From NCBI GenBank assembly GCA_050180895.1, contig JBFXDS010000021.1, forward strand, positions 1 to 37,307: DNA of 37,307 nucleotides. Direction: 5' to 3'. This stretch comes from JBGPEQ01 sp050180895. Lineage in GTDB: Bacteria > Pseudomonadota > Alphaproteobacteria > Dongiales > Dongiaceae. Shown one piece after another: positions 6,880 to 15,612 of this stretch (position 1 is its first letter; every line of letters starts with the position of its first letter). The position numbers and the translations under genes are program-made. The notes under the pieces are model-generated. The model had not been told where the DNA came from. It saw nothing but the letters and a program-made list of their open reading frames with translations, and did not search any database.

Positions 6880-7767
6880 TCAGTCCATCATCTTCTCGAT
6901 GGGCAGCACGAGGATGGCGCTGGCGCCGGCCGCCTTCAGCTGCTCCATCGTCTCCCAGAACACGCTCTCGCGGCTGACCGCGTGCAGGGCCACCTTGTCC
7001 GGCCGCCCTTCGAGCGGCAGCACCGTGGGCGTCTCGGCGCCGGGCAGGATCTTGGCGATCGCCGGCAGGGCCGAGCGCGGCGCATGCAGCATGATGTACT
7101 TGCTCTCCCCCGCCTTGAGCGCGCCGCGCAGCCGTTGCATCAGGCGTTCGACCGTGGCCGCCTTCGGCCCGTTCAGCCGGTCCGCGCGGCCGATGAGCAG
7201 CGCCTGGCTTTCGAGCAGGGTGTGCACCGGCTTGAGGCCGTTGGCCTCCAGCGTCGCGCCGGTCTGCACGAGGTCGCAGATGGCGTCGGCGATGTGCAGC
7301 CGCGGCGCCACCTCGACCGATCCGGTCATGACGACGGTCTCGGCCTCGACCTTGGCGGCGCCGAGCAGGGCGCCGAGGCTGGCCGGATAGGAGGTGGCGA
7401 TCTTCCGCCCCTTGAGGTCCGCGAGGTCGCGGAACGGCATCTGTTCCGGCACCGCCAGCACCAGCTTGCAGCGCGCGTAGCCCAGCGGCAGCACGGTGTC
7501 GGTCACCAGCGGCCGCTTCGCCGCCAGCTTCTGCTCCTGCAGCACGTTCTCGCCGACGATCCCGAGGTCGCATACGCCTTCCTCGACGAAGCCGGGGATG
7601 TCGTCGTCGCGCACCAGCAGCAGGTCGATGGGCAGCTCCTGGACGCGGCAGAACAGCTCCGTCCGGCTGCGGGCGATATGCAGGCCGCATTTCGACAACA
7701 GCTCGAAGCTGGCGTCGGACAGCCGTCCGGAGCGCTGCATGGCCAGTCTGAGGCGATCGCTATCCAT
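6880..7767 (-). CDS. hisG: ATP phosphoribosyltransferase HisG, long form
   Basis: A 295-residue enzyme for the first committed step of histidine synthesis (ATP + PRPP to PR-ATP). It is the long form: catalytic domains I-II followed by the C-terminal regulatory (ACT-like, histidine-binding) domain, which ends in GASAILVLPIEKMMD. Motifs include RLRLAMQRSGRLSD, RDDDIPG and the PRPP loop region ADAICDLVQTGATLEANG. Most alphaproteobacteria instead use a short HisG with a HisZ regulatory subunit, so a long form here is notable. It is the first gene of hisGHAFI. The order matches the enterobacterial/xanthomonad operon with D, C and B removed. The long form is expected to be feedback-inhibited by histidine. 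Confidence 0.96.
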   Translation of the reverse strand: MDSDRLRLAMQRSGRLSDASFELLSKCGLHIARSRTELFCRVQELPIDLLLVRDDDIPGFVEEGVCDLGIVGENVLQEQKLAAKRPLVTDTVLPLGYARCKLVLAVPEQMPFRDLADLKGRKIATSYPASLGALLGAAKVEAETVVMTGSVEVAPRLHIADAICDLVQTGATLEANGLKPVHTLLESQALLIGRADRLNGPKAATVERLMQRLRGALKAGESKYIMLHAPRSALPAIAKILPGAETPTVLPLEGRPDKVALHAVSRESVFWETMEQLKAAGASAILVLPIEKMMD

Positions 7768-7983
7768 GCCGCTCTATGAGCACAGGCGCAGCCGCCGGGC
7801 AAGGGGCTGGCTGGCGCAGACGCCGTCGCCGACCAGCCGCGGCCAGGGCCATCGGTGGCGATCGACCGCTGACGACGAGAACGATTCGAACGTGATCGGC
7901 GCTTGCGAACATTTTGGCGTATGGCCCGCCTGCCACTTGGGGTTAGTCTCGTGGCCATGTCCGCGGCCGAGGGAAGAGGGGAG

Positions 7984-8898
7984 ATGCGGGACTCGATCCG
8001 CATCGGCGTCGATTGCGGCGGTACCAAGCTCGAGATCATCGCGCTTGCCGCCGACGGTCGCGAGCTCTTCCGCAAGCGGGTGCCGACGCCGCCCGGCGAC
8101 TACGCAGGCCAGATCGCGGCGATCGTCGAGCTGGTGGCCGAGCTCGAGCAGGCGGTCGGGGCCACGGGCACGGTCGGCGTGGGCATCCCCGGCGCCATCT
8201 CGCCAGCGACGGGCCGCGTCAAGAATGCCAATTCCACCTGGCTCATCGGTCGGACGCTCGATCGCGATCTGGCGGCGGCGTTGGGCCGTTCGGTGCGCTT
8301 GCAGAACGACGCCAACTGCCTGGCGGTCTCCGAGGCGACCGACGGCGCTGCGGCCGGCGCGGATGTCGTCTTCGCCGTCATCCTCGGCACCGGCGTCGGC
8401 GCCGGGATCGTCGTCCATGGCCGCCCGCTGACCGGCCGCAACGCCATTGCCGGCGAGTGGGGCCACAACCAGCTGCCGTGGATGCGCGACGACGAGCGGC
8501 CCGGCCACGCCTGCTATTGCGGCCGTCACGGCTGCATCGAGACGGTTCTCTCCGGCCCCGGCCTGGCGCGTGACCATCGGCAAGCGACAGGCCGGGATGT
8601 CACGGCCGTGCAGGTGGCGGAGCTCGCCGCCCAGGGCGACGCCGCGGCGGAGGCGAGCCTGCGCCGCTATGAAGATCGCCTCGCGCGTGGCCTCGCCCAC
8701 GTGATCAACATCCTCGATCCGGATGTCATCGTGCTCGGCGGCGGGCTGTCGAATCTGGATCGGCTCTATGCCAGCGTGCCTGCGATCTGGCATCAATGGG
8801 TCTTCTCGGACCGCGTGGACACGAAGCTGCGCAAGGCCAAGCATGGCGACTCCAGCGGCGTGCGCGGCGCCGCCTGGCTGTGGCCGCCGACCGCATGA
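7984..8898 (+). CDS. ROK-family sugar kinase (fructokinase/N-acetylhexosamine kinase-like)
   Basis: A 304-residue ROK kinase that would phosphorylate a hexose with ATP in the cytoplasm. The ATP phosphate loop DCGGTK is at residues 10-15 and the catalytic base is Asp109 (LQNDANC). The ROK zinc site comprises His161 (GEWGHNQ) and the CYCGRHGC cluster (177-184). It has no N-terminal DNA-binding domain, so it is a kinase and not a NagC/XylR-type repressor. The ATG at 7984 was chosen because a purine-rich site (gagggaagagggg) lies immediately upstream; in-frame starts at 7903 and 7957 lack one. It is divergent from the his operon and 4 bp before the methyltransferase gene. The sugar is uncertain; fructose/mannose or GlcNAc are the usual substrates. 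Confidence 0.9.
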   Translation: MRDSIRIGVDCGGTKLEIIALAADGRELFRKRVPTPPGDYAGQIAAIVELVAELEQAVGATGTVGVGIPGAISPATGRVKNANSTWLIGRTLDRDLAAALGRSVRLQNDANCLAVSEATDGAAAGADVVFAVILGTGVGAGIVVHGRPLTGRNAIAGEWGHNQLPWMRDDERPGHACYCGRHGCIETVLSGPGLARDHRQATGRDVTAVQVAELAAQGDAAAEASLRRYEDRLARGLAHVINILDPDVIVLGGGLSNLDRLYASVPAIWHQWVFSDRVDTKLRKAKHGDSSGVRGAAWLWPPTA

Positions 8899-8902
8899 GA
8901 AC

Positions 8903-9673
8903 ATGCCGACCTGGGATCCCCGACAGTATCTGAAATTCGCCGATCACCGTCTGCGGCCGGCGCTGGATCTCCTGGCGCAGATTCAGCTCGACGATCCGCG
9001 CCTCGTCTTCGATCTCGGCTGCGGTCCCGGCAATATCACCCATCTGCTGGCGGAGCGCTGGCCCGGCGCTCAGGTGGTGGGCATCGATTCGTCCGCCGAC
9101 ATGCTGGCCAAGGCGCGCCGGGAGGCGCCGTCCGTCACCTTCGTCGAGGGCGACATCAACGGCTGGACGGCGCCGCGACCGCCGCAGCTCCTGTTCTCCA
9201 ACGCCGCGCTGCAGTGGCTCGACGGCCATGCCGAGCTGTTGCCGCGCCTCCTGCGTCAGTTGGCGCCCAGGGGCCTGCTCGCCGTGCAGATGCCATACAA
9301 TAAAGGCGCGCCGTCACACCTGTTGATGGACGAGGCCGCCGGTGACGGGCCCTGGCGGGCGCGACTCGCGAAGGTGCGCGGTGCTATGCGGTCCATCGAA
9401 CCCGCCGACGCCTACTACCGAATCCTTTCGCCTATCGCGCGTCGGGTCGACATCTGGGAGACGCAGTACCTGCATGTGCTGGAGGGCGACAATCCCGTGG
9501 TGGAGTGGACGAAAGGCACCGGGCTCCGGCCCTACCTCGATGCCCTCGATGAATCGGCGCGCGGCGGTTTCCTCGCCGCCTATGCCGCGCGCGTCGCCGC
9601 CGCCTATCCGAAGCAGGCGGACGGCCGCACGCTGCTGCCGTTCCGGCGCATCTTCTTCGTCGCCCAGGTGTGA
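8903..9673 (+). CDS. tam: Trans-aconitate 2-methyltransferase-like SAM methyltransferase
   Basis: A 256-residue SAM-dependent methyltransferase closely resembling Tam, which methylates trans-aconitate, a toxic aconitase side product. The N-terminus WDPRQYLKFADHRLRPA is the family's signature start. SAM motif I is VFDLGCGPGNIT, followed by the acidic residue in VVGIDSSADML. The FSNAALQWLDGH region is also typical. The length matches E. coli Tam (about 252). It lies 4 bp after the ROK kinase stop, so the two are co-transcribed. The ATG at 8903 begins exactly where Tam homologues begin. Confidence 0.9.
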   Translation: MPTWDPRQYLKFADHRLRPALDLLAQIQLDDPRLVFDLGCGPGNITHLLAERWPGAQVVGIDSSADMLAKARREAPSVTFVEGDINGWTAPRPPQLLFSNAALQWLDGHAELLPRLLRQLAPRGLLAVQMPYNKGAPSHLLMDEAAGDGPWRARLAKVRGAMRSIEPADAYYRILSPIARRVDIWETQYLHVLEGDNPVVEWTKGTGLRPYLDALDESARGGFLAAYAARVAAAYPKQADGRTLLPFRRIFFVAQV

Positions 9674-9790
9674 GCCGCTCCGGCCGCCTGCTTCAGCCCG
9701 ACCCAGAGACGGCGCGTCTGTCGTCATTGACCTGGCGCGGAAGGCCGCGCAGAGTCCGCCGCCGCTCGTCTCCCCATCGGAGTCACGGCC

Positions 9791-10801
9791 ATGCGACGAA
9801 ACCGTACCGTCCCCACCGGCGAGCTCCGCTCCCTCACGATCGAAAGCCGGGTGCTGCAGGGCAACCTCCTGGGCGATCCCTGGGTGCGCGAGCTGCGCGT
9901 CTATCTGCCGGCCGGCTATGACGAGGCCGGGCGCTATCCGCTGCTGGTCGATCTCGTCGGCTTCACCGGCTCCGGGCAGTCGCACACCAATTGGCGCCCC
10001 TTCAACGAGAACGTGCCGGAGCGCCTCGATCGCCTGATCGGCACCGGCGACATGCCGCCGGTCGTCGTCGCCTTTCCCGACTGCTTCACCCGCCTCGGCG
10101 GCAACCAGTACATCAACAGCGCGGCCATGGGCCGCTACGAGGACTACCTCGTCGACGAGGTGGTGCCGCTCGTCGAGGGGCAGATGGCCTGCGGCGGCGT
10201 CGGCCGGCGCGGCGTGTTCGGCAAGTCCTCTGGCGGCTACGGCGCCATCGTCCACGGCATGCGCCGGCCCGATGTCTGGTCGGCGCTCGCCTGCCACTCC
10301 GGCGACATGGCCTTCGAGCTCTGTTACCTCGTGGACATGCCGAACACGCTCAACGAGCTCGCCAAGCACGACCGCTCGATCGAGAAGTTCATCGCCCATT
10401 TCGAAGCGGCCAAGAAGCCGAAGGACAAGGAGACCCACGCCCTGATGAACCTGGCCATGGCGGCGACCTACGATCCCGATCCGGACCGTTTCCTCGGCAT
10501 CCGCCTGCCGGTGGATCTGGAGACCTGCGAGCTGATCCCGGAGCGCTGGCAGAACTGGCTCGCCCACGATCCGGTGCGCATGGTCGACGCCTGCGCCGAG
10601 AATCTGCGGCGGCTCAAGGCCATCTACATCGACTGCGGCAGCGAGGATCAGTTTCACCTGCACTACGGCGCCCGCCAGCTCAACCGCGCGCTCAATCGGC
10701 TCGGCATCGGCCACGCCTACGAGGAGTTTGCCGACAATCACTCCGATATCGACTATCGGCAGGACATCAGCCTGCCGTTGCTGGCGCGGGCCCTGGCGTA
10801 A
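9791..10801 (+). CDS. Putative esterase, alpha/beta hydrolase (Fes/esterase D-like)
   Basis: A 336-residue hydrolase of the enterochelin-esterase/putative esterase (PF00756-like) group. The nucleophile elbow is GKSSGG (Ser146). Likely partners are the acid in IDCGSEDQF and the His in FADNHSDIDYR near the C-terminus. The N-terminal part (RELRVYLPAGYD...YPLLVDLVGF) is typical of the fold. There is no signal peptide, so it is probably cytoplasmic. The ATG has ggag 8 nt upstream. It follows tam after 117 bp and converges on the histidine kinase with a 12-bp gap. The substrate is unknown. Confidence 0.85.
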   Translation: MRRNRTVPTGELRSLTIESRVLQGNLLGDPWVRELRVYLPAGYDEAGRYPLLVDLVGFTGSGQSHTNWRPFNENVPERLDRLIGTGDMPPVVVAFPDCFTRLGGNQYINSAAMGRYEDYLVDEVVPLVEGQMACGGVGRRGVFGKSSGGYGAIVHGMRRPDVWSALACHSGDMAFELCYLVDMPNTLNELAKHDRSIEKFIAHFEAAKKPKDKETHALMNLAMAATYDPDPDRFLGIRLPVDLETCELIPERWQNWLAHDPVRMVDACAENLRRLKAIYIDCGSEDQFHLHYGARQLNRALNRLGIGHAYEEFADNHSDIDYRQDISLPLLARALA

Positions 10802-10813
10802 GAGCGCGGACGC

Positions 10814-13800
10814 TCAGCCGGTCAGGATCTCGCGCAGCTTGCCGGCCAGATCCTCCCGTCGATAGGGCTTGCCGAGCATGTGTTCGGTCCGCTCGCGGGC
10901 GCGGGCGTCGCCGGCCTTGTCCGGGAATCCCGACGTGAGCAGGATTCGGATGTCCGGCCGCTTGCGCCGGGTTGCGGCCGCCAGCTGTCGCCCCGACATG
11001 CCGCCGGGCATCACGATATCGCTGAACAGCAGGTCGATGCGCGGATCGCTCTCGAGGATGGCAAGCGCCTCCTGTCCGTCCGCCGCCTCGAGGGTGCGGT
11101 ATCCCAGCTGTTGCAGCAGCGTCACTGCCGACCGACGGACCAGGGCATTGTCTTCCACTACCAGGATCATTTCGCCGGCGGCCGCGGTCGCACCGCTGCT
11201 GCCGGTTCCGGCGGGCGCCGACTCCGCCGGCCGCATCGTGCGCGGCAGGTACAGGTGCACGGAGGTACCGGCATCGACCTCGCTCTCGATATCGATGTGG
11301 CCGTGCGACTGCTTGGCGAAGCCGTAGATCATGCTCAGGCCGAGCCCGCTGCCTTTGCCGGTCTCCTTGGTGGTGAAGAAGGGTTCGAACACGCGGTCGA
11401 TGATCGCCGGCGGAATTCCCGATCCGGTGTCGGTGACCGTCAGCATGACGTAGTCGCCGGGCTTGAGATCGCCGTTCGCGGTTGCGCGGCCGACGGCGAG
11501 ATGCACGTTCTCGGTGGCGATCGCCAAGCGTCCGCCCGCCGGCATGGCGTCGCGTGCGTTGATCGCGAGATTCGTCAGCGCCGCTTCCAGCTGCACCGGA
11601 TCGCTTTCGATCAGCCACAGGTCCGGCGCCAGCCTCATCTCGATGTCGACGACCTCCCCCAGCGCGCGGCGCAGGAGCCCGACGCTGCGGGTCACCAGCG
11701 CGTTCAGGTCGATGGGCACCGACTGCAGGGGCTGCTTGCGCGCGAAGGTCAGCAGCTGCTTGGTCAGCTCGGCGCCGTCCAGGCCGGCATTGAGGGCCGC
11801 CTCGGCCAACTCCTGCGCCAGAGTGTCGGCGGCGTTCAGGCGCGGCAGCAGCAGGTCGAGATTGCCGATCACGATCATCAGCAGGTTGTTGAAGTCGTGC
11901 GCGATGCCGCTGGTCAGCTGTCCGACCGCCTCCATCTTCTGCGCCTGCTGCAGTTCGTCGTCGCGCAGCTTGCTGTCGGTCACGTCGACGACGGTGCCGT
12001 AGCCGACCTTGCGCCCGGTCTGTTCGGTTTCGATCTTGACGATCTCGCGCACCCAGGCGGTCCGGCCGTCGGGCCGCAGCAGACGGTATTCCACGCTGGA
12101 GTCGTGCAGGTTCTCGTCGGAATCCGGCATCCAGGCCGCCACGCGGTCGCGGTCGTCCGGATGCACCATCTCCATCCAGGTCGCCTGATCGGTCCATTGC
12201 TCCGCGGAGAGGCCGAAGAGTTGCTCGATCTGGGGGCCGACGTAGCTGTAGCTCTGGGCCGTGATATCCCAGGTGTAGGGCAGGACGCCCGCGGACTCGA
12301 CGAGATGCCGCATCCGGCGCTCGCTCTCGCGCAGCTTTTCCTCGGTCAGCTTCCGTTCGGTGACGTCGCGGCCGACCGACTGATATTCGAGCGGGCGGCC
12401 CTCGGCGTCGAACCGGGCGGTATCCGACCATTGCAGCCATCGAATCTGGCCGTCGGCCATGACGATGCGGTGCTCGATGCTCCCGGTCGAGCTGTCCGGC
12501 GTCAGCGACTCCAGGAACCGGCGGACCGCGGCGCGATCGTCCGCGTGCACATGCGACAGCCAAGGCTGTCCCAGCAGATCCTGCGAGGTCCGGCCATGGT
12601 AGCGGCAGAACGCCGGGTTGACGAAGGTCAAGGTGGTATCCGGCAGGAAGCGCGTGATCAGCTCGGTCTGCGTCTCCACCAGCCGGCGGTAGTCGCGCTC
12701 GCTCGCCGCCAGCGCCCGTTCCGCCTGCTTGCGCTGGGTGATGTCCAGGGCGACGCTGACGACGTACTTGACTGCACCGGCGTCGTCGCGCAGGGGCGTC
12801 GACGTCGCCAGCCAGGTGGTGACGCGGCCGTCGCGCTCGACGAAATCCTCTTCATGCAGTTCCAGCGCTTCGCCGGCGGCGATGACCTTCGCGTCCCGCG
12901 CCAGGATCTCCGCGGCGTAGGACGGCGCGTAGAAGTCGCTGACGCTCTTGCCGACGAACGCGTCGACCGGCAGACCGTGATAGTTCGCGATCGCCTCGTT
13001 GACGAACACGTAGCGCAGGTTGTGGTCCTTGACGTGGATGACCGCCGGCACGGCGTCGATGACGGCGCGGAACAGCGCGCGGCTCTCGCGCAACGCCTCC
13101 TCGGCGCGCTTGCGCTGGGTGATGTCGAGGCTGACGTTGAGCACGTACTTCACCGCGCCGGTGTCGTCGCTCAGCGGCACCACCGTGCTGATCCACGTCG
13201 TGGTCCGGCCATCGGCGTCGACGTAGTCCTGCTCGTACGGTCCGATCGGCTTCGCCGTCGCGATGACCCTGGCGTCGCGCGCGCGCACGGTGGCCGCATA
13301 GGACGCGGGATAGAAGTCGGCGGTGCCCTTGCCGGGAAATGCAGTGACGGGATGCCGGAGGAAGTTTGCCGTGGCCGTGTTCACCAGGACATAGCGCCCG
13401 TCGCGGTCCTTGACGTTGATGGTCGCCGGCACGGCGTCGATGACGGCGCGCAGCAGGGCGCGGCTCTCGAATAGAGCCAGCTCCGCCCGCTTCTGCTCGG
13501 TGATGTCGCGGCCGACGGCTTGATACTCCAGCAGCCGACCGTCGGCGTCGTAGAGGGCGCGATAGGTCCACTGGTGCCAGCGCACGCTTCCGTCTTGCCG
13601 CACCTCGCGCTGTTCGGTCGTGACCATCGGATTTGCGGCCGACAGGGCGGCGACGGGTGCCAGGACCGCCGCGTGATCCGTATTCACAAACAGGCCGGAG
13701 AACGGCGTTCCGATGAGGTCTTCCGCCCTGCGGCCGACATGCCGGCAGCCGGCTTCGTTGACGAAGCTGAGGTTGCCGCCCGGACGGAAGCGGCAGACGA

Positions 13801-14923
13801 GGTCGGTCTGATCTTCGACGATCGCCCGGTATCTCGCCTCGCTCGCCCGCACGGCGCCGGTCATGTCGCGCGCCAGCCGCACGACTGCGCTGCGCGTGTC
13901 CTTCGCCGCCCACATCAGGACCATGAAGGTGAGGCTCAGCGCGAGACCCGCGATCAGGACGGCGCTCGATTTCCAACGTCCGACGGCGGCCTCGAACTCG
14001 GGCAGGGCGGCGGTGCGCAGGGTCCAGGTCCGTCCATACAACTGGATCTGCTGGGTCCGGCTGATATGCCCGTCCTCGACCGTTCGTCGGCTCCTGTACA
14101 GGAGGGACGCCCCGGCGGCCGCGGCGCCGTCGCGCACGTCGAACGCCAGGTCGCTTTCGTAGCCGCCGAGAGTCTCGCGCATCAGGTCGTCGACGCGGAC
14201 GGGGGCATACACGAATCCAGCAACCGCAGAGCCGCTATCCCTCGGCCCGTCTTGTCGGTAGACCGGCAGAACCATGAGCACGCCGGCCCGCGACATGATG
14301 TCGTTGTTCACCAGCGTGACCGGGGCGGAGAGGGCGCCGGCGCCGGTGTCCCGCGCGCGCTGAATGGCGTCGCGTCGGGCCGGTTCGGACAACAGGTCGA
14401 AACCGAGGGCGCGGGGGTTGAAGTCGCCGAAGCGCTCGGCGTAGGCGACCGGAGCGTACTCGGCCCGCTCGCCCTGCGGCCATATCTGGTAGCCGTCCGC
14501 GCCGTCCGCTAGCATGCGCTCGACATATGCGCCCCGTTCCGGTGCGGCCACCAGCGGCGCGAATCCCATGCCGAGAATGCCGGGATAGCCTTCCGCGATC
14601 GTCAGGGCGCGCACATAGGCGCGCCACTCGTCACGAGTCACCGCTCGGCTGGCATGAAAGAGGCCGACCGCGCCGCGCAGCACCTGCTCGTAGGCGGCCA
14701 TGCGCTCGGCGATCGACGAGGCCGCCGTCTCGGCGGACGTGTCGAAGCGCGCCTGCGCGTGCTGCGCTTCGATCGAGCGCACGGAATGCCACGCGTACCA
14801 CGTGATGCCCAGCGTCAGCACGCCGATGACACCCATCCCGAGCAGGCTGAACAGACTCGTGAGCCGTCCGACCGAGGCCGCCTCGCCCCGCGTCTTGAGA
14901 GCGGCGCCGTCGAGGGTCGTCAT
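10814..14923 (-). CDS. CHASE-PAS(5) hybrid sensor histidine kinase with C-terminal receiver
   Basis: A 1369-residue inner-membrane sensor. Order: transmembrane helix (about 22-46), periplasmic CHASE domain (about 75-300, with GFAPLVAAPERGAYVE), second transmembrane helix (about 319-341), and five PAS domains (about 365-480, 490-605, 612-730, 745-860, 870-985). Then come HisKA with the phospho-acceptor His1009 (GIAHDFNN), HATPase (NLAINARDAMP, DTGSGIPP, GKGSGLGLSM) and a receiver domain with Asp1302 (LLFSDIVMPGG). PAS2 and PAS3 are near copies, and PAS1 and PAS4 are similar to each other, so the sensor block grew by internal duplication. CHASE domains often bind small extracellular ligands. 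No cognate output gene is adjacent on this strand. The divergent NarL-type regulator is a possible but unproven partner. Confidence 0.94.
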   Translation of the reverse strand: MTTLDGAALKTRGEAASVGRLTSLFSLLGMGVIGVLTLGITWYAWHSVRSIEAQHAQARFDTSAETAASSIAERMAAYEQVLRGAVGLFHASRAVTRDEWRAYVRALTIAEGYPGILGMGFAPLVAAPERGAYVERMLADGADGYQIWPQGERAEYAPVAYAERFGDFNPRALGFDLLSEPARRDAIQRARDTGAGALSAPVTLVNNDIMSRAGVLMVLPVYRQDGPRDSGSAVAGFVYAPVRVDDLMRETLGGYESDLAFDVRDGAAAAGASLLYRSRRTVEDGHISRTQQIQLYGRTWTLRTAALPEFEAAVGRWKSSAVLIAGLALSLTFMVLMWAAKDTRSAVVRLARDMTGAVRASEARYRAIVEDQTDLVCRFRPGGNLSFVNEAGCRHVGRRAEDLIGTPFSGLFVNTDHAAVLAPVAALSAANPMVTTEQREVRQDGSVRWHQWTYRALYDADGRLLEYQAVGRDITEQKRAELALFESRALLRAVIDAVPATINVKDRDGRYVLVNTATANFLRHPVTAFPGKGTADFYPASYAATVRARDARVIATAKPIGPYEQDYVDADGRTTTWISTVVPLSDDTGAVKYVLNVSLDITQRKRAEEALRESRALFRAVIDAVPAVIHVKDHNLRYVFVNEAIANYHGLPVDAFVGKSVSDFYAPSYAAEILARDAKVIAAGEALELHEEDFVERDGRVTTWLATSTPLRDDAGAVKYVVSVALDITQRKQAERALAASERDYRRLVETQTELITRFLPDTTLTFVNPAFCRYHGRTSQDLLGQPWLSHVHADDRAAVRRFLESLTPDSSTGSIEHRIVMADGQIRWLQWSDTARFDAEGRPLEYQSVGRDVTERKLTEEKLRESERRMRHLVESAGVLPYTWDITAQSYSYVGPQIEQLFGLSAEQWTDQATWMEMVHPDDRDRVAAWMPDSDENLHDSSVEYRLLRPDGRTAWVREIVKIETEQTGRKVGYGTVVDVTDSKLRDDELQQAQKMEAVGQLTSGIAHDFNNLLMIVIGNLDLLLPRLNAADTLAQELAEAALNAGLDGAELTKQLLTFARKQPLQSVPIDLNALVTRSVGLLRRALGEVVDIEMRLAPDLWLIESDPVQLEAALTNLAINARDAMPAGGRLAIATENVHLAVGRATANGDLKPGDYVMLTVTDTGSGIPPAIIDRVFEPFFTTKETGKGSGLGLSMIYGFAKQSHGHIDIESEVDAGTSVHLYLPRTMRPAESAPAGTGSSGATAAAGEMILVVEDNALVRRSAVTLLQQLGYRTLEAADGQEALAILESDPRIDLLFSDIVMPGGMSGRQLAAATRRKRPDIRILLTSGFPDKAGDARARERTEHMLGKPYRREDLAGKLREILTG

Positions 14924-15389
14924 CGCGGTTCCGTATCGCGCGGCCGAATGTGGCGTCTAGTGCCGCGGATGCATGCGGTCGGGTGACTGTCGAACGAGAT
15001 CTGGGTCAACGCACGCTGCTCGTGTCGGTCGATACGGATTCGTATCCGGGAGACACGGCTCCAATGTACCGGCATTTCGGACCGATCCGCAAAGTTATCG
15101 CTGCCGGGGCCGCCCACCCGACGGCAGCGCTCGGCCCCGCCGTGACGAAGGCCTGGGCCAGCTTGTCGAACGATGGTTAACGATCGGTTTATGCGGACGG
15201 GACGACGCGGCGGCGAGCGTGCGCGCCAGGCGGCCGGTCGAGGGGCGTCAAGTGATCTCGGCATCCGGACTGGCGCCGGAACCGCAGGCGCGGCATTCTG
15301 CCGCCGGCGGGTCCGGCCGTCTTCTGTGGACTTGGCCGAAGTGGCGAGCGGGGCGCGATCTCGGTCGCAGCCGACCCGCCGGCGACGGC

Positions 15390-15418
15390 TTGTGATTTTT
15401 CGTCCCGCCGCTTAATAT
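15390..15418 (+). promoter_or_regulatory. Candidate sigma70-type promoter (distal)
   Basis: ttgtga (15390-15395) and taatat (15413-15418) are separated by 17 bp. Each matches the -35/-10 consensus at 4 of 6 positions. It lies at the left edge of the AT-rich island and reads toward the response regulator. Confidence 0.3.
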
Positions 15419-15468
15419 TCGTTAAATAGACTCGTGTAATCTGCAGATAATTCATGGATGTAGTGCGA

Positions 15469-15474
15469 TATAAT
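15469..15474 (+). promoter_or_regulatory. Perfect -10 hexamer (TATAAT), proximal promoter candidate
   Basis: TATAAT sits 24 bp before the small ORF at 15499. Transcription would begin near 15481 and leave a short leader carrying the aggaat/aggat ribosome site. No convincing -35 is present 16-18 bp upstream, so an activator or another sigma factor may be needed. Confidence 0.35.
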
Positions 15475-15498
15475 GAAATAAAAAAGGAATAGGATAAT

Positions 15499-15591
15499 AT
15501 GAAACCATGGAATTATTCATATAGAGCGCAAATTCAACCGACCCGAATCGACAGTGAAAATCGCGCCGGCTCGGCGCTTGCACAGGAATGA
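15499..15591 (+). CDS. Possible 30-residue small ORF or leader peptide
   Basis: An ATG at 15499 opens a 30-codon frame (MKPWNYSYRAQIQPT... to ...GSALAQE) ending in TGA at 15589-15591, 21 bp before the response regulator start. It has a good ribosome site (aggaataggat) and lies inside an AT-rich island with a TATAAT just upstream. The peptide is hydrophilic, with aromatic residues early (W4, Y6, Y8), no membrane segment and no run of one amino acid to suggest classic attenuation. It is too short for codon statistics, so it may be only part of the 5' leader. Confidence 0.35.
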   Translation: MKPWNYSYRAQIQPTRIDSENRAGSALAQE

Positions 15592-15612
15592 CGTCCAGAG
15601 GAGACAGCCGCT

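Larger units (their letters stand above)
14924..15498. other. 575-bp intergenic region with AT-rich right half
   Basis: No convincing gene was seen between the histidine kinase start and the small ORF at 15499; the short open frames here have no family resemblance. The left part is GC-rich like the surroundings. From about 15390 the base composition becomes strikingly AT-rich and continues to about 15545. The region should hold the promoters of both the kinase and the response regulator. Confidence 0.6.

Noticed and set aside
10880..13474. 864-codon open frame on the plus strand opposite the histidine kinase
   Set aside because: It is a shadow produced by G/C-biased third positions of the kinase gene. 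The translation is Arg/Gly/Asp/Val-rich with no recognisable domain, whereas the other strand has clear PAS, HisKA and HATPase motifs.
14950..15395. Short open frames in the kinase/response-regulator intergenic region
   Set aside because: No ribosome site, no family resemblance and overlapping frames of similar quality; they are more likely chance frames in GC-rich DNA.
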